Of a stretch of DNA of 64,000 nucleotides, positions 1 through 8,877 are shown in pieces; position 1 is the stretch's first letter; every line of letters begins with the position of its first letter. The DNA is taken from the NCBI GenBank assembly GCA_038144425.1, contig JAYQNS010000004.1, positions 372,001-436,000 on the forward strand, written 5' to 3'. Source of the stretch: Salivita marina (lineage in GTDB: Bacteria; Pseudomonadota; Gammaproteobacteria; Pseudomonadales; Azotimanducaceae). A model generated the notes under the pieces. The model saw only the letters and a list, made by a program, of their open reading frames with translations. It was not told where the DNA came from and searched no databases. Position numbers and translations under genes: made by a program.

Positions 1-1
1 T

Positions 2-700
2 ATCCCCGAACACAAGGCCATCTGCGCCGGGGACTTCTTCATCTGGAACTTCCCCAATTGCGGCAACCCGCAAAAAGTACAGCGCTATCCCCTGGAGTGG
101 GCCGGGGCCATGCGCGCCATGCTCGAGCGGGACGTGGAGCTGTTCCTACCCGCCCACGGCCTGCCCATCGCCGGCGCCAATCGCATTCGCAAAGTGCTCA
201 CGGACGTGGCGGAGACCTTAGAAACGCTGGTGAGCGACGTTCTGGAGCGCATGAACGGCGGCCTCACCCTCGACCATATTCTTCATGACGTCCGGGTCGG
301 CCCTGGGGTGCTGGAAAAGCCCTGGATGAAGCCCCTTTATGACGAGCCGGAATTCGTCATCCGGAACATCTGGCGTCTTTACGGCGGCTGGTGGGATGGC
401 AACCCGGCGCGGCTGAAGCCGGCGCCGGACGCGGTGGTGGCCGCCGAGCTGGCTCGCCTAGCTGGCGGTGCGGAAGCCCTGGCCGAGGCCGCCCAGGGCC
501 ATGCCGATGCCGGGGACTTCCGCCTGGCCTGCCACCTTGTGGAGTACGCCGCCCTCGCGGAGCCAGAGAACCTTCAGGTGCATGGCCTGCGCGCCGAGAT
601 CTACCAAGCGCGGAGGAACCAGGAGACCTCCCTCATGGCTAAGGGGATCTTTGGCACCGCCGCCAATGTCTCGAAGGAAAAGATCGATCCCACGCCCTAG
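2..700 (+). CDS. Alkylsulfatase-type MBL-fold metallohydrolase, C-terminal part (5' end outside window)
   Basis: This is the 3' part of a metallo-beta-lactamase-fold hydrolase; the reading frame is open from base 2, so the start and the zinc-binding motif lie to the left. The visible part contains the helical dimerisation region typical of alkyl sulfatases, with the signature IWRLYGGWWDGNPARLKP at about residues 121-138 of the visible part. A short alkylsulfatase-like tail follows (LACHLVEYAALAEPENLQVHGL region). Family members hydrolyse alkyl sulfate esters or are related phosphodiesterase-like enzymes; the substrate cannot be told from this fragment. The stop codon overlaps that of the convergent ggt gene by four bases. 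The sulfatase-like family call is fairly secure, the exact activity is not. Confidence 0.8.
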   Translation: MPEHKAICAGDFFIWNFPNCGNPQKVQRYPLEWAGAMRAMLERDVELFLPAHGLPIAGANRIRKVLTDVAETLETLVSDVLERMNGGLTLDHILHDVRVGPGVLEKPWMKPLYDEPEFVIRNIWRLYGGWWDGNPARLKPAPDAVVAAELARLAGGAEALAEAAQGHADAGDFRLACHLVEYAALAEPENLQVHGLRAEIYQARRNQETSLMAKGIFGTAANVSKEKIDPTP

Positions 701-708
701 GGCGTGGG
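689..708. repeat. Perfect 20-bp palindrome over two convergent stop codons
   Basis: The 20 bases form a perfect inverted repeat with arms cccacgccct and agggcgtggg, centred on the CTAG shared by the two stop codons. Because of the symmetry both proteins end in Pro-Thr-Pro. It could fold as a G+C-rich hairpin in either transcript and act as a bidirectional attenuator, but there is no T-run on either side, so intrinsic termination is unproven. Confidence 0.55.
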
Positions 709-2409
709 TCCGCGAACCACATTCCCTTCCCGGCGCGGGTCCGCCGCGCCTTCAAGCCCTGCCTCGGTAACGACAATGACGTGGAGCCCGGAGTTCTCCC
801 CTTCCCGGGCCTGCACGTTGAAGCCTTCGGCCTCGAGGGCCACCGCCAGTTCAGCGCCGGGCGCCATGCCCGTTTCCACCCGCACCGCATCGCCTCGGGC
901 AATGATATTGGGGAAGTTCACGGCCTCCTGAACGGACAGGCCCCAATCCTGAATGCCCAGAATGGTCTTCGCCGTGTAGGCAGGAATGGAGTTCCCGCCC
1001 GGGGAGCCGGTCACCATGAGGAGCGCCCCGGCCTCATCGAACACCATGGTCGGCGACATGGACGAGCGTGGCCGGGCGCCAGGGCGCACGGCATTTGCCG
1101 GCTCCGGGGCTTCCGGCGCATAAACCCGGGCAAAGTCCGTCATCTCGTTATTCAGCACGAAGCCCGAGGCCCAGCGGGAGGAACCGAAGGGCCCCTCTAC
1201 GGTCATGGTGCTGGAGACCGCATTGCCCTCGGCGTCGACGATAGAGAAATGGGTGGTGCCGGCCAGCTCAAGGGTGGTGTCCGGACCCAACGCGCCCAGC
1301 GCCTCGCCCCCGAGCACCGCCACCGGATCGCCGTGGGTAGCCGCCTCCGCCGGATCGCCGAGCGTCTGCGCCCGGTGCTCCAGATAGGCGGGATTTAGCA
1401 GGCCATCGAGGGGCACGGCGACGCGATCGGGGTCGCCAAAGTAGTGGTCCCGGTCGGCGTAGGCCAGGCGCTGGGCTTCCACGAAGGCGCGAATGCGCTG
1501 GGCCTGCGTCGCCCCTTCGGTCACACGATGATCATAGAGGTTCGGAATCATGATCTGCATGGCGCCAGAAGACGGGGGCGTCGCCGTGCAAATAGACAGG
1601 GTCCGCCAGGGACCGCACACCACGGGCCGGGGGATGGCCTCGTAATTCGCCATATCCTCCAAGGTCAGGGTGCCCCCCAGGGGCGCCGCCTGCACGCTGG
1701 CCACAATCGCTTCCGCAATGGACCCGGTATAGAAGGCTGAGGGCCCCTCAGAGGCCACGCGCCGTAGCGTTTCCGCGTAGGCGGGATTGCGCACCGTCGC
1801 CCCCGCCGTGAGAGGCTTACCGCCTGGGAAGAAGTACTCCGCGGCACCGGGGTTTTCATCAATGCGCGCGAACGGGGCAAGCCGCTCTAGGGTGCCCGCC
1901 ATCTTAGCCGTCACCGTAAAGCCTTCCTCGGCGAGGCGGATGGCCGGGCCAAAGACCGTACCCCAGGGAAGCTTTCCGTAGCGGTCGTGGGCCAGCTTGT
2001 AGAGCGCCACGGCCCCGGGGACTCCCACCGCCCGACCGCTTTGCCAGGCCTGGACATAGTTCATGGGCGTTTCGTTCTCCATGAACATATCGATCCGCGC
2101 CCCTGCCGGCGCCTGCTCCCGGCCATCGAGAAAGGCGAGGTCCTGGGCCTTGGCATCGAAAACCAGCATGAAACCGCCGCCCCCAAGCCCGGAACTCTCG
2201 GGCTCCACCAGCCCCAGCACGGCGTGGGCGGCAATGGCCGCATCCACCGCGTGGCCGCCCTGAGAGAGCATCTCCGCCGCTGCCGCCGTGGCATCGGGAT
2301 TGGCCACCGTGGCCATCCAACCGTGAGGCCAGGGGGCCGCCTTAGGCTCAGATTCGACGCACCCGGCAAGCAGCCAAAGGCACAACACAAGGGGAAGGGA
2401 TCGGCGCAC
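697..2409 (-). CDS. ggt: Gamma-glutamyltransferase, lipoprotein form
   Basis: Gamma-glutamyltransferase (glutathione hydrolase) of the N-terminal-nucleophile family; it cleaves or transfers gamma-glutamyl groups in the periplasm. I place the start at a GTG at 2409 because AAAGGAG lies six bases upstream and because it gives a clean lipoprotein signal with lipobox LAGC (Cys at residue 17). A longer in-frame upstream extension overlaps the amidase gene and lacks signal features. The conserved autoprocessing threonine is in the TTHFSIVDAEGNAVS stretch about two thirds along, followed by the small-subunit glycine-rich PGARPRSSM and GSPGG motifs. Length (570 aa) fits the family. It lies 49 bases downstream of the amidase gene, which suggests a peptide or amide scavenging operon. 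Confidence 0.9.
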   Translation of the reverse strand: MRRSLPLVLCLWLLAGCVESEPKAAPWPHGWMATVANPDATAAAAEMLSQGGHAVDAAIAAHAVLGLVEPESSGLGGGGFMLVFDAKAQDLAFLDGREQAPAGARIDMFMENETPMNYVQAWQSGRAVGVPGAVALYKLAHDRYGKLPWGTVFGPAIRLAEEGFTVTAKMAGTLERLAPFARIDENPGAAEYFFPGGKPLTAGATVRNPAYAETLRRVASEGPSAFYTGSIAEAIVASVQAAPLGGTLTLEDMANYEAIPRPVVCGPWRTLSICTATPPSSGAMQIMIPNLYDHRVTEGATQAQRIRAFVEAQRLAYADRDHYFGDPDRVAVPLDGLLNPAYLEHRAQTLGDPAEAATHGDPVAVLGGEALGALGPDTTLELAGTTHFSIVDAEGNAVSSTMTVEGPFGSSRWASGFVLNNEMTDFARVYAPEAPEPANAVRPGARPRSSMSPTMVFDEAGALLMVTGSPGGNSIPAYTAKTILGIQDWGLSVQEAVNFPNIIARGDAVRVETGMAPGAELAVALEAEGFNVQAREGENSGLHVIVVTEAGLEGAADPRREGNVVRGPTP

Positions 2410-2458
2410 GGGCAGCTCCTTTAAGGGCGGAAAGGTTAAAAGGCAAAAAGCGAGGAGG

Positions 2459-3850
2459 CTAAGGGATTGAAGGCCTGCGGTCACGGTCCGGCGCACGGGC
2501 TTCACAGGCGGCGGCCAGTCGCAGCAGTGTGCTTTCCTCGCCACGCCGACCCACCAGTTGCACGGCTCGGGGCAAGCCCTCGGCGGAAAACCCAAAGGGC
2601 AAGGTCACGGAAGGATGGCCACTGTAATTAAAGGGCGCGGTGAAGGTGAGGGGATCGACGTAGCCGTCGAAGGCCAGCGCATCCATCGAATCTAGCGATA
2701 AAGGCAAAAAGGGCATTGCAGGCACCAGCAGCGCATCCACCTCTTCGAAGTAACTATCGAGCGCGCGCCCGTAAGCAAGCCGCGCCTGCTCCAAGCGGGC
2801 GTAGGCCTGAGCCGAGGCTCGGTGTCCCTGATCCAGCAGCGTCGATAAGACCGGGCCATAGGCCCCGCGCTGGGCGGGGAAGGTTTTTTCGTGGACCAGA
2901 GCTGCCTCTACCCCAGCGGTGAGGGCCCAACCATCGATGAGGGCGGCGGCCGAGGGCGGCGCTGCGCCGCCCACGGCTACGCCGGCCTCAGCCAGGGCCT
3001 CAGCTGCCGCGGCGCCCGCCTCCGTGAGGGCGGAGGCAACGCCAGCGCGCCAGAGTTCCTTCGGGAACGCCACCCGGAGCCCGGCCACACCCGTGGCGAG
3101 GGCCGCTTCGAAATCCTCCTCCCCATAGGCCTGGCTTCGCACATCGGCGGGATCGGGGCCAGCCAGAACCGTCAGTAAGCGCGCTGCGTCACGCACGGAG
3201 CGGGCCATGGGACCGAGGTGGTCCAGGGACGGGGCAAGGGGAAAGACCCCGGCGGTGCTCACCCGGCCAAAGCTGGGCTTCACCCCCACAACCCCGCAAG
3301 CGGCGCTGGGAAAGCGAATGGAGCCCCCCGTATCCGTGCCCAGGGCGCCAAAGCAGAGTCCGGCGGCCGTGGCCACGCCGGAGCCGCTGGAGGAAACGCC
3401 GGTCCAATGCTCCGGAGCCCAGGGATTCCGGGGCGTCGGCAAGGCAGGATGGTGCTGGGAATAGGCCCCTTCGGTCAGCCGAAGCTTGCCCAGGATAATA
3501 GCCCCCTCCCCGAGGAGCCGATCCACTACGGTGGCATTACGCCGCGCCTCCTCGGCCCCATGTACGGTGCCTCCTGCCCCCGTGACCTTCCCCGCCTGAT
3601 CGACCAGATCCTTAAGCGCCAGGGGGATGCCATGGAGCCGACCGAGAGGCTCGCCCCGGGCGCGCTGCCCATCAAGCGCGGTGGCCCGGGCCAGGACGGC
3701 CTCGCTATCCACCGAAACATAGGCTGCCAAGGCTTCGGCGCTTTGGATGCGCCGAAGCATTTGCCGGGCAAGGGTGACTGCCGGGAGGTGACCGCTGCGC
3801 AGCGCGTCCACCGTATCGACCAAGCTTTGGAAATGAAATTCAGACACCAT
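2459..3850 (-). CDS. Amidase (amidase signature family, GatA-like)
   Basis: A 463-residue amidase-signature enzyme that hydrolyses amide bonds. The Ser-cisSer-Lys triad is visible: the lysine in the ALKDLVDQAG motif, the glycine/serine loop VSSSGSGVATAAG, and the nucleophile region GTDTGGSIRFPS. The start at 3850 (MVSEFHFQSL) is preceded by GGGGAGGG about 10 bases upstream; a longer frame to 3985 adds low-complexity sequence overlapping the next gene. GatA of the tRNA amidotransferase is unlikely because no gatB or gatC is nearby and the protein is more divergent; an aryl- or alkyl-amidase, or allophanate-type hydrolase, fits better. It lies between the FAD oxidase and ggt on the same strand. 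Confidence 0.85.
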   Translation of the reverse strand: MVSEFHFQSLVDTVDALRSGHLPAVTLARQMLRRIQSAEALAAYVSVDSEAVLARATALDGQRARGEPLGRLHGIPLALKDLVDQAGKVTGAGGTVHGAEEARRNATVVDRLLGEGAIILGKLRLTEGAYSQHHPALPTPRNPWAPEHWTGVSSSGSGVATAAGLCFGALGTDTGGSIRFPSAACGVVGVKPSFGRVSTAGVFPLAPSLDHLGPMARSVRDAARLLTVLAGPDPADVRSQAYGEEDFEAALATGVAGLRVAFPKELWRAGVASALTEAGAAAAEALAEAGVAVGGAAPPSAAALIDGWALTAGVEAALVHEKTFPAQRGAYGPVLSTLLDQGHRASAQAYARLEQARLAYGRALDSYFEEVDALLVPAMPFLPLSLDSMDALAFDGYVDPLTFTAPFNYSGHPSVTLPFGFSAEGLPRAVQLVGRRGEESTLLRLAAACEARAPDRDRRPSIP

Positions 3851-3888
3851 GCCTCCCCGAGCCCTCCCCAGGAGGGCCCAGACAAGGC

Positions 3889-5277
3889 CTAGCAGACCTT
3901 GCCGGGGTTGAGAATTCCGCGAGGGTCGAGCGCCTCCCGGAGCGTTTGCATCAGCTTCACTTCCGCCGAACTGCGGCTGTGGCACAGCCAGGGCTTCTTC
4001 TCCAACCCAATGCCGTGCTCCGCCGACACGGAGCCCCGGAGCGCCTTGAGCGGGTCGTAGACCGCCGCTTCGATGGCCGTCACCCCCTCGCTACTTCGGG
4101 GTCGCGGCGTGATCACGAAATGCAGGTTGCCATCGCCGAGGTGGCCGAAGGTGAAGACCCGGGCGTCCGGATCCACAGCAGCAACGCCTACCTTCACCGT
4201 CTCAACGTACGCGCCCATGGCACCAATGGGAAGAGAGACATCAAAGACCTGCGTAGGCTTACCCGCCGCAAGCACATCCACGCTATCACGCAGAGCCCAC
4301 AGGGCCTCGTTACGAGCCCCGGTGCTGGCCAGCACCGCATTGCTGACCAGGCCGGCCTCCAAAGCTTCGGCGAGCACCGACTCCACCCAGGCCTCATCTC
4401 GGGTAGGGTCCGAGCCCAGCATTTCCGCGAGCACGTAAAAAGGGGAACCGAGCGGCAAGGGTGGCGCCGGGCACCGGGGCGCCGTGGCCACGGCGTCGTA
4501 AAACTCCGGCCACATCACCTCGAAGGCGGAGAGCTGCCCCCCGAGGCCCCGATCCAAATGGCGAAGCAGCCCTGTCACGGAAGGGAAATCCGGGAGCGCC
4601 AGCAGCATGCTAAGCCGGCTTCCCGGTGCTTCCCGAAGGCGCAGCACGGCCCGAGTGATAATGCCCAGCGTCCCCTCCGAGCCAATGAACAGCTGCTTCA
4701 GATCGAAGCCCGCATTGTTCTTCACCATGCCGTAGAGGCTATCAATGACCGTGCCATCGGCCAGCACCGCTTCCACCCCCAGGGTATTTTCCCGGGCCAT
4801 GCCGTAGCGCAGCACGCGGTTGCCCCCAGCGTTGGTAGATAAGTTCCCGCCCAGGAAGCAGGAACCGCGCGCCCCCAGGTCTAGGGGAAAGCTAAGCCCC
4901 TGCTCGGCCACTGTTTCCTGGAGGGTTTGCAGAGGCACGCCGGCCTGCACCCGCACCGTGCGTCCTGCCTGATCAATCTCCTCGATGGCGTTCATGCGCT
5001 CTAGGGAGAGGATGAGATCTTCGGGCCCCGTATCGGCGCCGTGCACCAACCCCGTCAGCCCGCCCTGAGGGATGACGCTTTGCCCTGCTTCAAAGCAGGC
5101 CCTCAGTACAAAGGACACTTCCCGGGTATCTTTAGGTCGCACGATGGCAAGAGCCTCAAGGGGAGCCGGTCGCCAAATGCCCTGGGCGCGCTCGGAGACC
5201 GCCTCTCCGGTAAGTACTGCTCCGATCCCCAATTCGGCCTCGAGGGCCTCCAGCAAGGCTTGTGTTTTAGGGGGCAT
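3889..5277 (-). CDS. FAD-linked D-2-hydroxyacid oxidase/dehydrogenase (GlcD/D-lactate dehydrogenase family)
   Basis: A flavoprotein of the VAO/PCMH fold that oxidises a D-2-hydroxyacid such as D-lactate, glycolate or 2-hydroxyglutarate. The N-terminal FAD-binding region has the VIPQGGLTGLVHGAD motif (GxxTGLVGG type) and GARGSCFLGGNLSTNAGG, and the C-terminal FAD-oxidase domain has FGHLGDGNLHF and VSAEHGIGLEKKPW. The length of 462 aa is normal. The start at 5277 overlaps the end of the upstream secreted-protein gene by 11 bases, implying translational coupling. Substrate is not fixed by the sequence; the lut operon at 16-19.5 kb handles L-lactate, so D-lactate or a similar acid is a reasonable guess only. 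Confidence 0.85.
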   Translation of the reverse strand: MPPKTQALLEALEAELGIGAVLTGEAVSERAQGIWRPAPLEALAIVRPKDTREVSFVLRACFEAGQSVIPQGGLTGLVHGADTGPEDLILSLERMNAIEEIDQAGRTVRVQAGVPLQTLQETVAEQGLSFPLDLGARGSCFLGGNLSTNAGGNRVLRYGMARENTLGVEAVLADGTVIDSLYGMVKNNAGFDLKQLFIGSEGTLGIITRAVLRLREAPGSRLSMLLALPDFPSVTGLLRHLDRGLGGQLSAFEVMWPEFYDAVATAPRCPAPPLPLGSPFYVLAEMLGSDPTRDEAWVESVLAEALEAGLVSNAVLASTGARNEALWALRDSVDVLAAGKPTQVFDVSLPIGAMGAYVETVKVGVAAVDPDARVFTFGHLGDGNLHFVITPRPRSSEGVTAIEAAVYDPLKALRGSVSAEHGIGLEKKPWLCHSRSSAEVKLMQTLREALDPRGILNPGKVC

Positions 5278-5749
5278 AGCTCGACCTCGCCACAATGCCC
5301 CAGCGATCGCCACGGCGCTCTACGATATACAGCGAGTCATATTCTTTGAGCAGTCCGCCCGCCTCATTGAAACGGGCGAAGCGTACGGCGAGATGCACCT
5401 TCCCTGGCCCTGCCTGCACCACCTTTCGCTCGAGCCAAGCGCTGTGATGCCAACCCGTTTCCGCAAGGGCCTCAAAGAGCGCATTGGACCGGGTGCCCGC
5501 CTCCGGCAGCACGGTGACGTGCCCCGAGGCGATGCGTACATGAGGAAAGTGGAACGTGGCTTCAAAGGCCGTGATATTCCGAGCGTTGAAGGCGGCCATG
5601 AAAGCATCGAGCGTGGCCAGGGCTTCCACCTGTTCATCCTCGGCATAGACCAGAGGGCCAGTGAACAGCAAGCTTCCCAGACTCAGAACCAGGGAAAGTA
5701 CCCAGCCCCGACCGCCGGATGGCGTCGTCGATCGTTGTTTTTTGGTCAT
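5267..5749 (-). CDS. Secreted NTF2/SnoaL-like protein of unknown function
   Basis: About 160 residues: an N-terminal signal peptide (charged MTKKQ start, hydrophobic WVLSLVLSLGSLLFTGPLVYA) and then a cone-fold-like domain with ATLDAFMAAFNARNITAFEAT, the usual opening of NTF2/SnoaL-like domains, ending DRWGIVARSSYAP. These domains often act as small-molecule binders or isomerases, but no catalytic residue pattern can be assigned. The start at 5749 has GGAGGA about nine bases upstream. It is the first gene of the run leading to the oxidase and amidase, whose start it overlaps. Confidence 0.75.
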   Translation of the reverse strand: MTKKQRSTTPSGGRGWVLSLVLSLGSLLFTGPLVYAEDEQVEALATLDAFMAAFNARNITAFEATFHFPHVRIASGHVTVLPEAGTRSNALFEALAETGWHHSAWLERKVVQAGPGKVHLAVRFARFNEAGGLLKEYDSLYIVERRGDRWGIVARSSYAP

Positions 5750-5871
5750 CGTCTCTGTCCTCCCCACGCCATCATGCCCCGGCCTGAAAGGGAGGGAAAG
5801 GCGCTGACTCTCGACGCCCTACCCGCGGCGCGCTAGCCTCGACGCTTTAATTCTTTGCGGGAAAACCAGCC

Positions 5872-6711
5872 ATGGCAGAGACCCTTGCGGGACACTATGC
5901 ACTCATCACCGGCGGAGGGAGCGGCATAGGCTTAGCCTGCGCCCAGCACCTGCTTCGGGACGGAGCCACGGTCACCCTGCTCGGGCGCGATGAGGGCCGG
6001 CTGGCGGTCGGGGCGGAAAGCCTTAGGACCCAAACCCCCGGAGCAGAGGATCGCATTCGCACCTTCGCAGGGGATACGGCGGAGGAAAGCACCATGGCCG
6101 AGGCGATCACCGCCGCGGAGGGCCCTGGGGGTATTCTCCATATTGCCGTGGCCAGCGCGGGGACGGGAGGCCTTGCGCCCCTCACGCACCAGAGCCTCGA
6201 GGACTTCGAACGCGTCATGCGCACGAATCTTACGGGCACCTTTCTGCTGCTAAAGCACGCCGGGAAGCGCATTGCCGCCAGCGGAGGCGGTGCGGTGTGC
6301 GCGATATCTTCCATCGCTGGGGTCCGCACGCACCGCTACGGGGGCACCTACGCGGCCTCCAAGGCCGCCATTGATATGCTGATTCGCACGCTTGCCGATG
6401 AGCTCGGCCACGTGGGCGTGCGCGCAAACAGCGTGTGCCCCGGGCTCGTGGAAACGGACCTCAGTCAGGGACTCCAGGACAGTCCGGAAATACTCTCCGA
6501 CTACCTCCACTGCATGCCCATCGCCCGCACGGGAACGGTGGACGATATCGGCGCCTCCGTCCGCTTTCTCTGCGGCCCAGAGGCCAGCTGGATCACCGGG
6601 GTGAACCTCTCCGTGGATGGTGGTCAGCACCTACGCCGAGGCCCAGACTGGTCAAGCTTTGCGCGCATGGCCTTTGGCGATGCGTCTGTGGACGGGCCTT
6701 ACGACCGTTAA
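5872..6711 (+). CDS. Short-chain dehydrogenase/reductase
   Basis: A 279-residue classical SDR. The cofactor motif is TGGGSGIGLACA near residue 14, the structural motif is a variant NAG-like AVASAGTGG, the catalytic serine is in AISSIAG and the YxxxK pair is in YGGTYAASKAA; the C-terminal half has CPGLVETDLS and the usual FLCGPEASWITGVNLSVDGGQ ending. It reduces or oxidises an alcohol/ketone pair with NAD(P)H, substrate unknown. It stands alone on the plus strand, divergent from the secreted protein, and its TAA overlaps the stop of the convergent alpha-galactosidase by four bases. Confidence 0.9.
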   Translation: MAETLAGHYALITGGGSGIGLACAQHLLRDGATVTLLGRDEGRLAVGAESLRTQTPGAEDRIRTFAGDTAEESTMAEAITAAEGPGGILHIAVASAGTGGLAPLTHQSLEDFERVMRTNLTGTFLLLKHAGKRIAASGGGAVCAISSIAGVRTHRYGGTYAASKAAIDMLIRTLADELGHVGVRANSVCPGLVETDLSQGLQDSPEILSDYLHCMPIARTGTVDDIGASVRFLCGPEASWITGVNLSVDGGQHLRRGPDWSSFARMAFGDASVDGPYDR

Positions 6712-8846
6712 AGCTTGGGCGCAGCGTCTGCCGTGAACCTGAGTACCAGCGCACTCTGGGGTTGGGGCAGCTGGAGCGGGAGACCCTGGGCCGGCAGATA
6801 GCCCGGGGCCACGGTCAGCCCCGCGCCCTCAAAGCGCCCAAGACCCGGCACCGGTCCAGCCGCGGGCGCCTCGAGGCGTACTGCGTAACTAAGGTCCGCA
6901 GCGAGCCCAGACAAGGGCACGCGCAAGGGTCGCCCGGGCACCTGATCCCCGAGGCGGAGCACGATAGCGAGGGCCTCGCGCCGATCGTCCGCGACCACCA
7001 CCCGCGCCCAATGGTCTTCGTCGACCTCATAGTCAAACACGAGGCCGCTGTGAAGCAGAGGCCGGAGGCGTTGATAGCGTTCGATGCCTGCCTTAAGTGT
7101 TCGCCAATCCTCGCCGCTGAGGGCCCGGGGATCGAGCTCGAGGCCGAAGTGCCCGAGAAGGCCTACGGCGCAGCGGAAGGCCATGGAGGTCATCCGCCCA
7201 GTACCGTGGGCCGGCGAGGGTCCCACGTGCACCCCGGCCCGCTCCGGGGCCAGGAACAGGCCGCCTCGTATCATGACGGGCGTTCGCACGACGGGATCGT
7301 TGGCATCGGAGAGCCAGGCCCGATGCATCAGGCCAAGCATGCCCCAGTCCATGCGTCCGCCGCCGCTGGCGCAGGTTTCCAGCTCCACCCCAGGGAAGGC
7401 GGCGCGGAGACGCCGGAGCACAGCGTAGAGCCCCGCGAGCTGAGCGCCATGGCCTACCCCAGGGCCTGCACCCCGCCCCGTGAGAATGCGATTGTGATCC
7501 CACTTCAGGTAGGTGACGGGCAGGCGGGTCAACAGCCCGTCCAGGAAGGCGAAGATGGCGTCCTGCACCGCCGCCTGCCCCAGGTCCAGCACCCGCTGAT
7601 GGCGCGACTCCAAGCCCCCGTCCCCACCTCGAAGCCACTCCGGATGGGCCCGGGCCAGCGCGCTATCGGTACTCACCATTTCCGGCTCCACCCAAAGACC
7701 AAGGGTCATACCCGCGGCTTCCACGGCCTTGGCGATGGGGGCAAGGCCCCGGGGCAAGCGGCGGCGATCCTCGAGCCAGTCCCCGAGGGCTCGTCGATCG
7801 TCGACGCGATCCTGAAACCAACCATCGTCGACCACAAAGCGCTCCACCCCAAGAGCCTTGGCCGACGCTACGAGCTCGAGCAGCGCCTGCTCCGAGACAT
7901 CGAAGTAGAGCCCTTCCCAACTGTTGAGATGAACGGGGCGCGGCCAGACGAAACCGCTCTGAGGGAAGGCCTCGCTGCGCTGGAGGGCGTGAATCTGCTG
8001 ACGGAGGCCGTTGGTGCCATGCTCGGAAAAGACGAACCACAGGGCCGGGGTGGTCAGCGACTCCCCCGCCTCCAGGCGCCCATCCCCAGGGTTTAGGTAG
8101 GCCCCGCCCTGAACCATAAAAGTGCCATCCACCCGCTGATCAATTCGAAGCTCGTGATCCCCGCTGGCGGCGAGGATCACCGCTAACACCCGACCGCGAT
8201 CCGCGGCCAGAGCCCCTTCGCTGCACAGAAGCGCTGGATAGCGGTGATGATCGCTGCGCCCGGCGCTACGCTGCCAGCTGAACCCGCTGGGGCCCAGGGG
8301 CACGGTGGTAGGTCGAAACTCTCCGCTCCAGTCGCCGGCGTAGGCTGTGACCTCCGTTACCCAAGGGGGGAGCGGCGCATGGGCTGCGGAAAAGCGGTGG
8401 AGGGAGACCGCCGGCGCCGTCAGAACCCGCGCAGTGCTTTGAAGGCGGAAGGCGGCGGAATGAGGAAAGGCCGTGACTTCCGTAGCCACCTCTAGGCGAC
8501 CATCCCCCCGAAGAAAGGTCCCGGCGGTCTCGTTTCCTTGCGTCCAGGCGCGCTGATGGGGGCGGAAGAGCGCCGCGCCATCGTCCGCCAGAAAGGACAG
8601 GGGCGATGGGTAAGCCAGCCCCAGGCCATCGCTAGCCGCCATGGCATCGGTAAGAGGCTGATCAACTCGGGCGCCCCAACGCACGACGGGCACCGGGGGC
8701 AATGCTAATGGTGCAGCGCCGCTCCAGCCATCGAGGAAAGCTATGCGATCATCGATACCGGGGCTGCCTCGCTGCCAAAGCAGTAAGGCGCCCCCTTCCC
8801 CCGCTGACCGACGAGGAGAAAAGAAGGCGGTGTGTTCTGACGCCAT
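6708..8846 (-). CDS. Alpha-galactosidase, glycoside hydrolase family 36
   Basis: A 712-residue GH36 enzyme that releases terminal alpha-galactosyl residues. An N-terminal beta-sandwich is followed by a TIM barrel with HLNSWEGLYFDVSE, VVDDGWFQDRVDDRRALGDW and LWVEPEMVS. The nucleophile is Asp450 in YLKWDHNR and the acid/base is Asp514 in SDANDPV, replacing the usual SDNTD, a small departure. No signal peptide, so probably cytoplasmic. The start is uncertain: ATG at 8846 has a weak GGGGA upstream, ATG at 8879 has none but would share its CATG with the divergent ChaC-like gene. No transporter for galactosides is adjacent. Confidence 0.9.
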   Translation of the reverse strand: MASEHTAFFSPRRSAGEGGALLLWQRGSPGIDDRIAFLDGWSGAAPLALPPVPVVRWGARVDQPLTDAMAASDGLGLAYPSPLSFLADDGAALFRPHQRAWTQGNETAGTFLRGDGRLEVATEVTAFPHSAAFRLQSTARVLTAPAVSLHRFSAAHAPLPPWVTEVTAYAGDWSGEFRPTTVPLGPSGFSWQRSAGRSDHHRYPALLCSEGALAADRGRVLAVILAASGDHELRIDQRVDGTFMVQGGAYLNPGDGRLEAGESLTTPALWFVFSEHGTNGLRQQIHALQRSEAFPQSGFVWPRPVHLNSWEGLYFDVSEQALLELVASAKALGVERFVVDDGWFQDRVDDRRALGDWLEDRRRLPRGLAPIAKAVEAAGMTLGLWVEPEMVSTDSALARAHPEWLRGGDGGLESRHQRVLDLGQAAVQDAIFAFLDGLLTRLPVTYLKWDHNRILTGRGAGPGVGHGAQLAGLYAVLRRLRAAFPGVELETCASGGGRMDWGMLGLMHRAWLSDANDPVVRTPVMIRGGLFLAPERAGVHVGPSPAHGTGRMTSMAFRCAVGLLGHFGLELDPRALSGEDWRTLKAGIERYQRLRPLLHSGLVFDYEVDEDHWARVVVADDRREALAIVLRLGDQVPGRPLRVPLSGLAADLSYAVRLEAPAAGPVPGLGRFEGAGLTVAPGYLPAQGLPLQLPQPQSALVLRFTADAAPKL

Positions 8847-8877
8847 GACGGAGTCCCCAGCTTTAACCCAAGAGAGC

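Noticed and set aside
6435..8096. A 553-codon open frame on the plus strand opposite the alpha-galactosidase.
   Set aside because: It runs antisense to a well-supported GH36 enzyme with catalytic motifs and has no recognisable domain; long antisense frames are expected at this GC content.
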